64,000 nucleotides of DNA, from assembly GCA_019739335.1 (NCBI GenBank), contig CP073261.1, positions 1,184,818 through 1,248,817 of the forward strand, given 5' to 3'. This DNA comes from Erythrobacter sp. (GTDB lineage Bacteria > Pseudomonadota > Alphaproteobacteria > Sphingomonadales > Sphingomonadaceae). The position numbers and the translations under genes are program-made. A model generated the notes under the pieces. That model was not told where the DNA came from and did no database searches. It saw only the letters and a program-made list of their open reading frames with translations. The first letter of the stretch is position 1. Every line of letters starts with the position of its first letter. This document shows positions 7,441 through 17,017 of the stretch, one piece after another.

Positions 7441-9884
7441 AAGCCGATCCCCAGCCCCACGCGCCCGCCCCATTCGCCGCCGCCGGTGCTGCCGCTGACG
7501 CCTGCCGAGACATAGACCTGTTCGGAAACGCGCCCGGTCAACGACCCGGCGACTCCCTGTTCCCCGCCGTAGGTCGCGGCATTGACCCAGAGCGAGAGAT
7601 TGCTGCCGGGAATGATCGGCGCATTGCCCATCGCCATCGCCGCCGCAATCCCGCCGGAGAGCTGTTCGTCAAGCTCGTCGAGCCGGAAGTTGGTCGCTGC
7701 CAACCCGCTTTCGAGCGACCCCACGCGGCCCGACAGCGCACTGAATTGCGCATCTGTCACCGCCGCGAGGTAATCGACGCTGACCCGGACATTGGCGACG
7801 CTGGCGGCACTGGCAACGTTCGAGACACCCAGCGTTCCGGCGCTGTCGATGGTGACGACCTGCTCCTCGCCCACTTGCACAGCGTCCGAAGCCATGATGT
7901 CGCCGATGGCGACCGAGGAGCCTGCCCCGCCGATCATCACCTGGTTGGCGGCAGTGGTGTTGGCGAGGTAGCCCACTGCGGTCGACTGGATCTCGTCGGC
8001 AACCGCGCTGTCGCCCACCGCGGTGCCGCGGGTGGCGGAGGCACTGGCTCCGGCACCCACCGCCGTGCCGCGGGTTCCGGAAACGGTGGAAGAAAAGCCC
8101 ACCGCCGTGCCGCTGATGCCGGTGACATCGGTCGACCGGCCCACGGCCGTCGCATTCTGCGCATCGGCCCGCGCCAGCGCGCCGAAGGCCGAGCCGGATA
8201 GGCCGGTGGCCCCTGCAGAGGCGCCCACGGCTGTGGCATTGTTGTTGGTCACTTCCACCGCATTGCCCAGCGCCACGCTGCGTAGGCCGGTAACGAGCGC
8301 ATCGCGCCCGATCGCGGTGGCGTCCTCTGCCAGTGCCTCGGCGTCGACGCCCAAAGCGATGGATTGCGCCCCGGTGGCCTGTGCGCCCAGCGCCAGATCA
8401 TCCACTCCGTCGCCGCCGATGGAAATGGCGCCAAGGCCGGTCGCCTGCGCGGAGGAGCCGACTGCAATCGCATTGCCGCCATTGGCCCTCGTGGGCGCTC
8501 CAAATGGATTGCCACTGGTCCCTGCCGGGCCAGCACTGAGGCTGCCGAAGTTCGTCCCGCCGATAGCGATATTGCCGGTGTTGCCCAAGCCGCCCGCAGT
8601 GGTGGCAAAGGCGCCCAGCGCAACCTCGTTGAATCCGGTTGCCGAACTTTCGAAACCACCGGCAAAGCTGACTTGGCCTGCGTCGCTCGCCCCGCCCACG
8701 GCGGTCGCACCAGTGCTCAGCGCCTGGGCGGACGAACCCAGCGCCGTTCCGCCACTCGATGAACTCGCAGACGAGTTGCCCAGTGCGACGCTGGAATTGC
8801 CCGCGGCTGTTGTGCTCTTGCCGATGGCGATGCCGAAAAACCCGGTTGCCGCAGCCGAGGTGCCAATAGCCAGCCCGGATTCCAGAGCGGCATTGGCGCC
8901 ATTGCCGATGGCGACGGTCGACGCGCCTACCGCATCGGAGTTGGAACCAAGCGCAATCGCGCGTTCGCCATTGGCGGTGGCGGTGTTCGCGAACAGGGTT
9001 CCCCCGCCGATCGCCACCGACTCAAGGCCAAGCGCCTGCGCGAACTGGCCCCCGGCAAACGAGCGGATCCCGGAGCCCTGCGCCCCCTGGCCGACTGCTG
9101 TCGCCCCGTCGGCGCTGGCGTTGGCCTGCCCGCCCAACGCCGTCGCATTGATCTGCGCCGTGCTGTCGAAGCCCAGCGCCACCGCGCCGCCGTTTAGCGT
9201 GCGGGCATTGCTGCCGATGGAGATCGAGCGGCTGCCGGTGCTGGTCGCATCTTCGCCGATCGAAATCGTGCCCGCGCCCGTCGCCTGCGCTCCCGCTCCT
9301 CCAGCATCTGCCCCGTCGCCGCCGATGGCGATGGCTCCCACCGCGTTGGCCGTGGTGGCTGTGCCAATGGCGATGGCGCGGTCAGCTATCGCGCGGGCGC
9401 CGGTGTTCCCGCCCTCTTCCCCGCCGATGGCAATAGAGCCGATCCCGCTCGCTTGCGGAAACAGGGCGTTGCCGCCGCCGATCGATACCGAACCTGCTCC
9501 GGTGGCTCTGGCGTTGACCCCCACCGCGAGCGACTTGTCGGCGCTTGCTTGCGCTCCGCCGCCCAGTGCTGCCGACTGATTGCCGGTCGCCTGGGAAAAA
9601 GCACCGACCGCAGTAGCGACGAATTGCGTAGCATCGGAATTGGCACCGATGGCGGTGGAAGCGCTGCCAGATGCGACGGCATTCAGACCGCATGCGAGAC
9701 TGCCATCGTCGTTCAGCGAATCGGCTCCAGCGTCGTTGTCGGTCCCGGCGTCGACCACGCCGTCGTTGTCGCGATCGAGCAGGCAATCGTCAGCTCGCGC
9801 CTGCTGCGGGGCGAGCAAGAATGCTGCTCCGGCAGTGCTGGCGAGCAGGGTGGCGGCAAACAGGGTGCGCTTGGTGGTGTTCAT
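7437..9884 (-). CDS. YadA-like trimeric autotransporter adhesin 1
   Basis: The protein has 815 residues. The ATG at 9884 follows GGAGGG and begins a signal peptide (MNTTKRTLFAATLLASTAGA, cleaved near ARADD). Next comes an Asp/Asn-rich stretch (DRDNDGVVDAGTDNDAG) resembling calcium-binding repeats. About 600 residues of 14-15-residue head repeats follow (A-x-A-x-G-x-x-S/A-x-A pattern), as in YadA heads. The tail has a short coiled coil (GRVGSLESGLAATNFRLDEL) and a four-strand anchor ending in GLGIGF. Such proteins trimerise in the outer membrane and mediate adhesion. The stalk is very short. A second copy lies directly upstream, with which it shares a near-identical block. Confidence 0.9.
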   Translation of the reverse strand: MNTTKRTLFAATLLASTAGAAFLLAPQQARADDCLLDRDNDGVVDAGTDNDAGADSLNDDGSLACGLNAVASGSASTAIGANSDATQFVATAVGAFSQATGNQSAALGGGAQASADKSLAVGVNARATGAGSVSIGGGNALFPQASGIGSIAIGGEEGGNTGARAIADRAIAIGTATTANAVGAIAIGGDGADAGGAGAQATGAGTISIGEDATSTGSRSISIGSNARTLNGGAVALGFDSTAQINATALGGQANASADGATAVGQGAQGSGIRSFAGGQFAQALGLESVAIGGGTLFANTATANGERAIALGSNSDAVGASTVAIGNGANAALESGLAIGTSAAATGFFGIAIGKSTTAAGNSSVALGNSSASSSSGGTALGSSAQALSTGATAVGGASDAGQVSFAGGFESSATGFNEVALGAFATTAGGLGNTGNIAIGGTNFGSLSAGPAGTSGNPFGAPTRANGGNAIAVGSSAQATGLGAISIGGDGVDDLALGAQATGAQSIALGVDAEALAEDATAIGRDALVTGLRSVALGNAVEVTNNNATAVGASAGATGLSGSAFGALARADAQNATAVGRSTDVTGISGTAVGFSSTVSGTRGTAVGAGASASATRGTAVGDSAVADEIQSTAVGYLANTTAANQVMIGGAGSSVAIGDIMASDAVQVGEEQVVTIDSAGTLGVSNVASAASVANVRVSVDYLAAVTDAQFSALSGRVGSLESGLAATNFRLDELDEQLSGGIAAAMAMGNAPIIPGSNLSLWVNAATYGGEQGVAGSLTGRVSEQVYVSAGVSGSTGGGEWGGRVGLGIGF
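7735..8378. repeat. Copy A of a 644-bp near-identical block shared by the two adhesin genes
   Basis: This block matches 10400-11043 without gaps, at a constant offset of 2665 bp, and I estimate by eye about 95% identity. It encodes the last head repeats, the neck and the start of the coiled coil. The sequence before and after the block diverges sharply in both genes. Confidence 0.9.
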
Positions 9885-10029
9885 TTCGGGTTCCCTCCAG
9901 TGGAATGTTTCCCACCGGAAAGGCACCCGCTGCGCCCTTCCGGCAAGGATACGAGAAAGCGGAGCGACCCGAACTGTTGTGCAAGAATCAGCGGTGCGGG
10001 GAAGGGCGCTCGGCCCCACCCGCACAACC

Positions 10030-10060
10030 GTTATAGAACACCCGTCCGCGACCACGTCAA
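10030..10060 (-). promoter_or_regulatory. Candidate sigma-70 promoter for adhesin 1
   Basis: Read on the minus strand, TTGACG (10060-10055) and TATAAC (10035-10030) are separated by 19 bp, about 145 bp upstream of the adhesin 1 start. Both boxes match well but the spacing is longer than ideal. Confidence 0.4.
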
Positions 10061-10077
10061 TCGCGCACTACGAGCGG

Positions 10078-10094
10078 AAATCCCGTTTCGGGAC
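10078..10094 (-). terminator. Weak hairpin after adhesin 2
   Basis: TCCCG-TTT-CGGGA (10081-10093) forms a 5-bp stem five bases beyond the adhesin 2 stop, followed on the minus strand by only three T residues. It may slow transcription but is a poor intrinsic terminator. Confidence 0.3.
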
Positions 10095-10098
10095 GGCG

Positions 10099-12285
10099 TT
10101 ACCACCCCAGCGTAAAACCGACCCGTCCGGCGGTGCTGCCCCGGCGGTTGAATCCCGTCGCCACCCCGGCGTTCACCGCCAGATTGTCGCTTACCAGCGC
10201 GCCGATTTGCACCGATCCGGCGTGCGCCCCGTCATAGGTGCCGACATTGGCGGTGAGGTTGAAGTGCTTCTCGGGCAGGAACACCGCACCACCCATCGCG
10301 ACCGCCACGGCAGTGGACCCGGCGATCCTATCGTCGAGCCGCTCCAGCCCGAATTCGAGCGCATCCATCCGCGTGCCCAGCATCCCCACATCATTGCTGA
10401 GCGCACTGAACTGCGCATCAGTCACCGCCGCGAGGTAATCGACGCTGACCCGGACATTGGCGACGCTGGCGGCACTGGCCACGTTCGAGACACCCAGCGT
10501 TCCGGCGCTATCGATGGTAACGACCTGCTCCTCGCCCACCTGCACGGCATCGCTCGCCATGATGTCGCCGATGGCGACCGAGGAGCCTGCCCCGCCGATC
10601 ATCACCTGGTTGGCGGCAGTGGTGTTGGCGAGGTAGCCCACTGCGGTCGACTGGACCTGGTCCGCCACCGCGCTGTCGCCCACCGCCGTGCCGCGGGTGG
10701 CGGAGGCACTGGCTCCGGCACCCACCGCCGTGCCCCGGGTGCCGGAAACGGTGGAAGAAAAGCCCACCGCCGTGCCGCTGATGCCGGTGACATCGGTCGA
10801 CCGGCCCACGGCCGTCGCATTCTGCGCATCGGCCCGCGCCAGCGCGCCGAAGGCCGAGCCGGATAGGCCGGTGGCCCCTGCAGAGGCGCCAACGGCTGTG
10901 GCATTGTTGTTGGTCACTTCCACCGCATTGCCCAGCGCCACGCTGCGCAGGCCGGTAACGAGCGTATCGCGCCCGATCGCGGTGGCGTCCTCCGCCAGCG
11001 CCTCGGCATCGACGCCCAAAGCGATGGATTGCGCTCCGGTGGCGCGGGCGCCGAACTGGCCCCCCGTATCGTCATCCGCCCCGTCCCCTCCGAAAGCCAT
11101 GGCGCCAAGCCCGCTGGCCAGCGACAGGTTGCCGAGCGCCAGCGCCGATGCCCCGGTCGATTGCGCAGCTGTGCCCAGCGCAATCGAATTGCCGCCGTTG
11201 GCAGTGGTGCGGGTACCTGACGGGGAAATGCTAACGCCGGTGCTGCCGTAAGACCCGCCGGCTGAGCTTGTCCCGCCGATAGCGATATTGCCGCCGCTGA
11301 CCGCGCCGCCTGCGGTCGTCGCAAAGCCGCCAATGGCGACATCGGCTGCGAAGAGAGCCTGGGCTCCGCTCCCGACCGCCAATGCATCGGCCGCCGCTTC
11401 CGAATCCACGCCGATCGCTGTCGCGTTGATCGAACTGGCGGTGGCCGAGGCGCCCAGGGCAGTTGAACCCAGATTGGTTGCCGAACTGCTGTTGCCGACC
11501 GCAGTGCCTGAGTTGTCCGTTGCCGTGGCGCGATTGCCCAGCGCGACCGTGTGCGCACCGGCCGCTGAGCTGTCGACCCCGATGGCGATCGAATTGGTAC
11601 TAATAGAACGTGCGCCGAATCCATCGTTATCGGCGTCGCTGCCGATGCCGATGGCGCGCAACCCGGTGGCGTTCGCGCGTGCGCCCAAGGCAGTGGAAGT
11701 AGTGCCGCTGGCTATCGTGTCGGCCCCGACGGCGGTGGAATCGGCTCCGCTGGCGGATGCTCCGCCGACGCCAAGATCGGTTCCGTCGCCCCCCAAGGCA
11801 ACTGCGCCCTGACCCGAGGCCGCGCTGCTGCGGCCCAGCGCCACGGCGGATTCAGCCGTGGCGATGGCCGCCTGCCCCACGGCAACGGCGTTGATCGTAT
11901 TCGCCACCGCGCTCTGCCCGACCGCCAACGCATTTTGTCCGGTGGCATCGGCATTGTGACCAAGCGCGGTTGCATCAGCAGCGGTGGCATCGGCGATGCG
12001 CCCGACAGCGACTGTGCGGTCCGCCGTGGCATTGCTGTTGGAGCCGATAGCGGTGGCAAAGGATGCCGTGCCCGTATTAGCCCCAATTCCGCAAGCAGTC
12101 GAGGTGTCGTCGTTATTCGAATTGGCCCCTCCATCGTTATCGGTCCCGGCATCGACCACGCCGTCATTGTCGCGGTCGAGCAGGCAGTCGTCGGCGCGGG
12201 CCTGCTGCGGGGCAAGCAAGAATGCTGCTCCGGCAGTGCCGGCGAGCAGGGTGGCGGCGAACAGGGTGTACTTGGTGGTGAGCAT
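10099..12285 (-). CDS. YadA-like trimeric autotransporter adhesin 2
   Basis: The protein has 728 residues. The signal peptide (MLTTKYTLFAATLLAGTAGA) and the DRDNDGVVDAGTDND stretch are nearly the same as in adhesin 1. The middle is made of the same class of head repeats, in a different order. The C-terminal coiled coil (DVGMLGTRMDALEFGLERLD) and anchor are quite different from adhesin 1 and end in GFTLGW. GGGAGGA precedes the ATG at 12285. It lies upstream of adhesin 1 on the same strand with a 214-bp gap that contains a candidate promoter, so the two may be expressed separately. Confidence 0.9.
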   Translation of the reverse strand: MLTTKYTLFAATLLAGTAGAAFLLAPQQARADDCLLDRDNDGVVDAGTDNDGGANSNNDDTSTACGIGANTGTASFATAIGSNSNATADRTVAVGRIADATAADATALGHNADATGQNALAVGQSAVANTINAVAVGQAAIATAESAVALGRSSAASGQGAVALGGDGTDLGVGGASASGADSTAVGADTIASGTTSTALGARANATGLRAIGIGSDADNDGFGARSISTNSIAIGVDSSAAGAHTVALGNRATATDNSGTAVGNSSSATNLGSTALGASATASSINATAIGVDSEAAADALAVGSGAQALFAADVAIGGFATTAGGAVSGGNIAIGGTSSAGGSYGSTGVSISPSGTRTTANGGNSIALGTAAQSTGASALALGNLSLASGLGAMAFGGDGADDDTGGQFGARATGAQSIALGVDAEALAEDATAIGRDTLVTGLRSVALGNAVEVTNNNATAVGASAGATGLSGSAFGALARADAQNATAVGRSTDVTGISGTAVGFSSTVSGTRGTAVGAGASASATRGTAVGDSAVADQVQSTAVGYLANTTAANQVMIGGAGSSVAIGDIMASDAVQVGEEQVVTIDSAGTLGVSNVASAASVANVRVSVDYLAAVTDAQFSALSNDVGMLGTRMDALEFGLERLDDRIAGSTAVAVAMGGAVFLPEKHFNLTANVGTYDGAHAGSVQIGALVSDNLAVNAGVATGFNRRGSTAGRVGFTLGW
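10400..11043. repeat. Copy B of the 644-bp adhesin block
   Basis: This is the partner of 7735-8378. Most differences are silent third-base changes, apart from two short clusters near 10540 and 10660. The junctions coincide with repeat boundaries in the protein. Confidence 0.9.
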
Positions 12286-12412
12286 AGGTAGTCCTCCCGA
12301 GGTGAAATCCCCTTCGGAAGAACGCGCACTACGCCCGCCCGAACAGGGACAGAAATGCGGTGCGACCCGTTATGCTTGATTGCCTGTCAGTAGATCACCA
12401 CTCTCACGCGGG

Positions 12413-13597
12413 TCAATCCGCGCCGCCCGATAACCCCAGATTGAGCCGCCGGGTGACGGTGTAATCGAGCACGCCGACCAGCAGCCAGCTAATCCACCAC
12501 TTGGCGCGGTTGAGCAGGGTTGCGTTGCGGGCGTGGGCCTCCGGCGTCACTTCCTCGCTCGCCGGAATATGCTGGTGGATATAGGCGCGCATCGTCTCCG
12601 CCAGCGCCGCATCCTCGATCCGCAGCACCACTTCAAGATTGAGATAGAGGCTGCGCATGTCCAGGTTGGCGCTGCCGAGATAGACCGCATCGTCGAGCAC
12701 GATCAGCTTGGTGTGCAGCTTGCACGGCTGGAATTCGTAGATCTTCGCGCCCGATTCCAGCAGCTTCTTGTACAGCGCGCGGCTGGCCCCGATGGTGGCG
12801 CCATTGTCGCTCTTGCCCGCAAGCACCAGATGCGTGTGCCCCTTGCGGGCGATCTGGCGGATCCGCTTGCGCAGCTTCAGGTTGGGCGAGAAATAGGCCA
12901 TCATCATGTCCAGCCTCTCGCCCTCGGCCAGATCGAAGCGGATACAGCGCGCCCAGCTCGATAGCCCCTTGGTCGGCCCCCCGATCAGCAATTGCACCGG
13001 CCCGCTTCCTGCATCCCATTCGCGAACCCGGCGACGGATATCGCGGAACTGCGCCTTTTCGTTGATCGCCCAGGCTTTCAGCTCGGCAAACCAATCCGCA
13101 AGCCGCTGCACCACCGGGCCTTCGAGCCGGAAGCCGAGGTCGTTCCAGCCATTGTCCTGCGGCGGGGAGAAGTAGTCGTCCTCCACATTGAACCCGCCGA
13201 GCATCGCGACGGTATCATCCGCGAGGACGATTTTCTGGTGGTTGCGGATCAGCGCCCGGCGCGACCAGCGGGCCATGAAAATGCAGAAGCAGCCACCCGC
13301 GGCAGTCATTTCGGCAAAGAACGCCTGATCGACGCTGGCACCGAACCCGTCGACGATCAGCGTCACATCGACCCCGCGCAGCGCGGCGGCCACCAGCGCA
13401 TCGCGCACTTCTTCCCCCACCCCGTCGGCAGCAAAAATGTAGAAAGCGATTTTCAGGCTATCCTGCGCCGAATTGATGATGTCGAGCAGCGCCGTGCGGC
13501 GATCCTTACCCGCCGGATAGAAGATGAAGGACAGCCCCTGCGCTTGCGCCGCGAATGGTTCGGGGTCGCTCCAGGCGGCAATCTGCGGATCGGTCAT
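12413..13597 (-). CDS. Phospholipase D family protein (cardiolipin synthase-like)
   Basis: The protein has 394 residues from ATG 13597, and an upstream in-frame GTG at 13621 is less likely. Two complete HKD motifs are visible: H120-K122-D127 in [11 protein letters not shown] and H295-K297-D302 in [10 protein letters not shown], each followed by a GGFN or GSAN turn. The two together make one active site that transfers phosphatidyl groups. There is no N-terminal membrane segment, so it resembles the soluble ClsB type or a general PLD rather than ClsA. A role in cardiolipin synthesis is likely but a phosphatidyl hydrolase is possible. It is divergent from rpoZ. Confidence 0.88.
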   Translation of the reverse strand: MTDPQIAAWSDPEPFAAQAQGLSFIFYPAGKDRRTALLDIINSAQDSLKIAFYIFAADGVGEEVRDALVAAALRGVDVTLIVDGFGASVDQAFFAEMTAAGGCFCIFMARWSRRALIRNHQKIVLADDTVAMLGGFNVEDDYFSPPQDNGWNDLGFRLEGPVVQRLADWFAELKAWAINEKAQFRDIRRRVREWDAGSGPVQLLIGGPTKGLSSWARCIRFDLAEGERLDMMMAYFSPNLKLRKRIRQIARKGHTHLVLAGKSDNGATIGASRALYKKLLESGAKIYEFQPCKLHTKLIVLDDAVYLGSANLDMRSLYLNLEVVLRIEDAALAETMRAYIHQHIPASEEVTPEAHARNATLLNRAKWWISWLLVGVLDYTVTRRLNLGLSGGAD

Positions 13598-13700
13598 AGC
13601 CCTTGATAGCACCCCTCGCACTGTGGAAAACCTTGACGAGCGCGCCTTGCCCGACTATCTGCGCGGCTTTCCGACAACACCAGCTATATCGGAGTGCCCC

Positions 13701-14045
13701 ATGGCGCGCGTTACCGTCGAAGATTGTGTCGACAAGATCCCCAACCGTTTCGACCTCGTGCTGCTGGCAGCCCAGCGTGCGCGCGAGATTTCCGGCGGGG
13801 CAGAACTGACCATCGACCGCGACCGGGACAAGAACCCCGTCGTCGCCCTGCGCGAAATCGCCGAGACCACGGTGAAGCCCAAGATCCTGCAGGAATCGCT
13901 GGTGCAGTCGCTGCAGAACATCCTGCCCGATGAAGAGGACGAGGCCGACGATATCGGTTCGCTGAGCCAGTCGGCCGAGGCGATGCGCCTTTCCGCCGCT
14001 GCGCCTGCCCGCTCGACCTCGATCGGCGGCGATTACGACGGCTGA
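13701..14045 (+). CDS. rpoZ: RNA polymerase omega subunit
   Basis: The protein has 114 residues and begins [20 protein letters not shown], the conserved omega N-terminus, with the [10 protein letters not shown] helix following. Omega helps fold and assemble the beta-prime subunit and carries part of the ppGpp site. The acidic tail is typical of alphaproteobacteria. A strong intrinsic terminator follows 25 bp after the stop, so rpoZ is a single-gene unit here. Confidence 0.97.
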   Translation: MARVTVEDCVDKIPNRFDLVLLAAQRAREISGGAELTIDRDRDKNPVVALREIAETTVKPKILQESLVQSLQNILPDEEDEADDIGSLSQSAEAMRLSAAAPARSTSIGGDYDG

Positions 14046-14070
14046 TTCGAGGCTGAAACGAATTTGAACG

Positions 14071-14096
14071 GGGCCGTCCGAAAGGGCGGCCCTTTT
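14071..14096 (+). terminator. Intrinsic terminator of rpoZ
   Basis: GGGCCGTCC, loop GAAA, GGGCGGCCC (one G-T pair) is followed by TTTT. This is a classic GNRA-loop terminator. Confidence 0.92.
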
Positions 14097-14100
14097 CGTA

Positions 14101-14958
14101 TCATCGCCGCGTAAACGGCAGCCACAGGCTGAAACCCAGCCTTGCAGGCCGATCATCCTGCCATTCGGCCAGCCCTATCGCCATGCTTTCCTGCGGATCG
14201 CGCGCGCTGCCGCGATAGGTGCCGAACAGGCGATCCCACAGGGTCAGCGCGGTGCCGTAATTGCTGTTGGTTTCCTCCATCCGTACCGAATGGTGAATGC
14301 GGTGCAGGTCGGGCGTGACGATCAGCTTGCGCACCATGCTTTCGACGCGCGCGGGCAGCGCGAGGTTGGAATGGGTCCACAGGGTGAATAGCGCAAAGCC
14401 CGTTTCGAACACGACCACCGCCAGCGCCGGCGCGCCAAGCGCTGCCACCACGCCCATCTTCCAGCCCATCGACAGGACGATTTCCAGCGGATGGAATCGC
14501 GCCGCCGTGGTAACGTCGAAATCGCGGTCGGTGTGGTGGACGCGGTGCAGGCGCCACAGCCACGGAACCCGGTGGGTGGCCCAGTGCTGCACCCACAGCG
14601 CCAGATCGAGCGCCAGCAGGGTGAGCGCGAAAGCCAGCCAGCCGGGAACAGCGATGGTGTTGAACAGCCCCCAGCCACGTTCTGCCGCCAGCAGCGCGGT
14701 GCCGAGCATCGCCAGCGGCAGCAGCAGCCGCACCGCCAGCGTATCGATTGCGAACAGTGCCAGGTTGGTCACCCACCGCCGCCCTTTGGGCTGCAGCCCG
14801 CGGCGGAAGGGCAGCACCAGTTCGAGTGTGGCGAACAGCAAGAAGCCTGCCGCGATTACGGCGAGGCCGATGATCGGCGCTGTTTCGGGGGTGAAGTCCA
14901 CCTGAAGGATGTGGTCTGCCGCGCCTTCCAGCGCAAGCCGCCCTGTCCTATACTCCAA
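14101..14958 (-). CDS. Sterol desaturase / fatty acid hydroxylase superfamily membrane protein
   Basis: The protein has up to 285 residues. The histidine boxes of the di-iron hydroxylase family are present: HWATH, HRVHH and HRIHH. Hydrophobic segments lie before and between them. These enzymes hydroxylate lipids or, in sphingomonads, carotenoids and sterol-like compounds. The exact start is uncertain. The longest frame begins with TTG at 14958, while GTG at 14901 would leave more room for a promoter in the divergent gap with the next gene. The stop lies 4 bp after the rpoZ terminator. Confidence 0.87.
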   Translation of the reverse strand: MEYRTGRLALEGAADHILQVDFTPETAPIIGLAVIAAGFLLFATLELVLPFRRGLQPKGRRWVTNLALFAIDTLAVRLLLPLAMLGTALLAAERGWGLFNTIAVPGWLAFALTLLALDLALWVQHWATHRVPWLWRLHRVHHTDRDFDVTTAARFHPLEIVLSMGWKMGVVAALGAPALAVVVFETGFALFTLWTHSNLALPARVESMVRKLIVTPDLHRIHHSVRMEETNSNYGTALTLWDRLFGTYRGSARDPQESMAIGLAEWQDDRPARLGFSLWLPFTRR

Positions 14959-14981
14959 CCGCGAACAGGAGCGCGGGGCGG

Positions 14982-16058
14982 ATGAGCGACATCATGGAGG
15001 GTATCGGCACGGCGGCGAGCGGCGGGCTGTTTGCGCGTGTGCTCGAACCCGAATCGGGCGCGAAGGCTCCCGATCCGCACCAGCCGGATAATTGCCTCAA
15101 TTGCGGCACGCCGCTCACCGGCGCCTATTGCTCCGCCTGCGGCCAGAGCGGCCACGTTCACCGCACCATCGGCGCCTTCATGCACGACCTGCTGCACGGC
15201 GCGCTGCATTTCGAAGGCAAGCTGTGGCGCACCCTGCCGATGCTGGTGTTCCGCCCCGGACAATTGACCCGCCGCTATATCGAGGGCCAGCGCGCCCGCT
15301 TCGTCAGCCCGATGGCGCTGTTCCTCTTCAGCGTGTTCCTGATGTTCGCGGTGTTCCAGATGGTCGGCCTGACCGCGCCCAGCACCGTCAACGGGAGAGG
15401 TCTCGACGGCGCGGATCTGAATGGCGGCGTCGTTGCGGTGGACAACAACGTGGAGGAGCAGCGTGCCGCCCTGCGGGAGCAACTGGACACGCTGGCTCCC
15501 GGCGATCCGGCGCGCGCCGAGGTGCAGGAAGATCTCGGCGTGCTCGACGCGACGCAGGACGGGATCGAGCAGCTCCAGGAATTCCGGAACAGCGGCCTTG
15601 ACGAGAGCAATGTCACGCTCACCGGCATCGAAGCCATCGATGCCGGACTGATCGCGAAATGGAACGAAAACCCCGGCCTGATGCTCTACAAGTTGCAGGC
15701 AAATGCCTACAAGTTCAGTTGGCTCCTGATTCCGATTTCAATCCCGTTCGTCTGGCTGGTATTCGCATGGAAGCGACGTTTCCGGGGATACGATCACGCG
15801 ATCTTCGTCACCTATTCATTGAGCTTCATGACCATCCTGTTCATCGTAGCTTCGCTGCTGGGGGTGGCGCGGGTGCCGAGTGCGCTGATCGGGCTGCTGG
15901 TGATGCTGATCCCGCCGGCGCACCTCTACAAGCAATTGCGCTATGCCTACGATCTCAGCCGCTTCTCGGCCTTCTGGCGGCTGCTGGTGCTGAGCGTGTT
16001 CATCTGGATCATCGTCTTCCTGTTCCTCGAAGCCCTGCTGTTGCTGGGGGCCGTGTGA
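14982..16058 (+). CDS. DUF3667 membrane protein with N-terminal zinc ribbon
   Basis: The protein has 358 residues. A four-cysteine motif, NCLNCGTPLTGAYCSACGQS near residue 40, should bind zinc. HRTIGAFMHDLLHGALHFEG and RPGQLTRRYIEGQRARFVSP are the DUF3667 signature. Membrane segments follow at about residues 110-130 and in the C-terminal third (four further helices), separated by a soluble stretch of about 100 residues. The function of DUF3667 is unknown. The downstream gene overlaps by 4 bases. Confidence 0.85.
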   Translation: MSDIMEGIGTAASGGLFARVLEPESGAKAPDPHQPDNCLNCGTPLTGAYCSACGQSGHVHRTIGAFMHDLLHGALHFEGKLWRTLPMLVFRPGQLTRRYIEGQRARFVSPMALFLFSVFLMFAVFQMVGLTAPSTVNGRGLDGADLNGGVVAVDNNVEEQRAALREQLDTLAPGDPARAEVQEDLGVLDATQDGIEQLQEFRNSGLDESNVTLTGIEAIDAGLIAKWNENPGLMLYKLQANAYKFSWLLIPISIPFVWLVFAWKRRFRGYDHAIFVTYSLSFMTILFIVASLLGVARVPSALIGLLVMLIPPAHLYKQLRYAYDLSRFSAFWRLLVLSVFIWIIVFLFLEALLLLGAV

Positions 16059-17017
16059 GCGCCACTCTCGATTTCCCGCACCGGGTCGATGCCCTGCGCG
16101 GCGATGTGCAATGGGCGAGCACCAGCGTGGCACAGTTGCGCGCGGCGACCTTTCTCGACGGGCGGGAGACCTTCTGGAGCGGGTCGCGGGTGGAGGCACT
16201 GGCCGAACGTCCGGCCCCCGAAGCGCAATCGCCGGGAATGATCTTCCATGTCGGGTTCTGTGGTTCGACGCTGCTGGCGCGGCTGCTTGATCGGTCAGGC
16301 TCCGTGCTGGTGCTGAAGGAGCCGCAGGCGCTGGCCGATCTAGCCAGTCAGGCACCGCAACTTGGCGAGGCGCGGCTCGCCGAGGTGCTGGGCTGGGCCA
16401 TGCCGCATCTCGCCGCCGCTGCTCCGGCGGGGGAGGCCTGCGTCATCAAGCCCTCGAACTGGATCAACGGTCTCGCCCCGGCGCTGGCGGGCGGCGGGCA
16501 CGTGAGGCGGGCGATATTCCTGACGATGGCGCCCCGCGCCTACCTTCGCGCGGTGTTTCGCGGCGGGCGTGATCGGCTGGCGCACTGCCTGCGGCTGGCG
16601 GAACTGCTGGCTCATTCCGTGGCGGGCGGCGGTGAGCTGGTGCGGGCGGCGATTGCCCGGGCCGACGATCCGCTTGACCGTTCGGCGCTGCTGGTCGTGC
16701 TGTTGCACCGCTTCCAGCTCGACCTCTTCGACCGGGCGGAGACACGGCTGGCGGATGGCTGCGCCCTAAGGATCGATCACGCCGAACTGGCCGCTGATCC
16801 GCTGGAGGCCACCCGCAGGGCAGCAGCGGTGCTCGATCTGCCGGGGGAGCCGACGGCGGACTTCGATGCGGCCCGCCATTCGAAGGACATGGCTCAAGTC
16901 TCCTCGGCCGACGCCGAGGAATCAGCCAACCGCGAGATCGAACACCATCACGGGGCGCGCTTCGACATGGCGCTCGCTTGGTTTGAAAGCCGGATTACCG
17001 CCGCAGCCAGCCGGTAA
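16055..17017 (+). CDS. Sulfotransferase-like P-loop protein
   Basis: The protein has 320 residues from GTG 16055, which overlaps the DUF3667 stop (GTGA). GMIFHVGFCGSTLLARLLDR near residue 65 resembles the 5'-phosphosulfate-binding loop of sulfotransferases. The C-terminal HSKDMAQVS stretch resembles the family's end region. The acceptor is unknown and the protein is distant from characterised enzymes, so a non-sulfating P-loop role cannot be excluded. It overlaps tail-to-tail by 23 bp with the 2OG oxygenase gene. Confidence 0.7.
   Translation: MSATLDFPHRVDALRGDVQWASTSVAQLRAATFLDGRETFWSGSRVEALAERPAPEAQSPGMIFHVGFCGSTLLARLLDRSGSVLVLKEPQALADLASQAPQLGEARLAEVLGWAMPHLAAAAPAGEACVIKPSNWINGLAPALAGGGHVRRAIFLTMAPRAYLRAVFRGGRDRLAHCLRLAELLAHSVAGGGELVRAAIARADDPLDRSALLVVLLHRFQLDLFDRAETRLADGCALRIDHAELAADPLEATRRAAAVLDLPGEPTADFDAARHSKDMAQVSSADAEESANREIEHHHGARFDMALAWFESRITAAASR

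Noticed and set aside
8023..9579. Long open frame on the plus strand opposite adhesin 1
   Set aside because: It is the shadow of the repetitive, high-GC adhesin. The translation is low-complexity Pro/Ala/Ser with no motif, and the minus-strand protein has a signal peptide, ribosome site and anchor.
7437..12285. Possible CRISPR or tandem DNA array
   Set aside because: Periodicity comes from protein head repeats of about 42-45 bp with varied sequence. There are no identical repeats separated by unique spacers.
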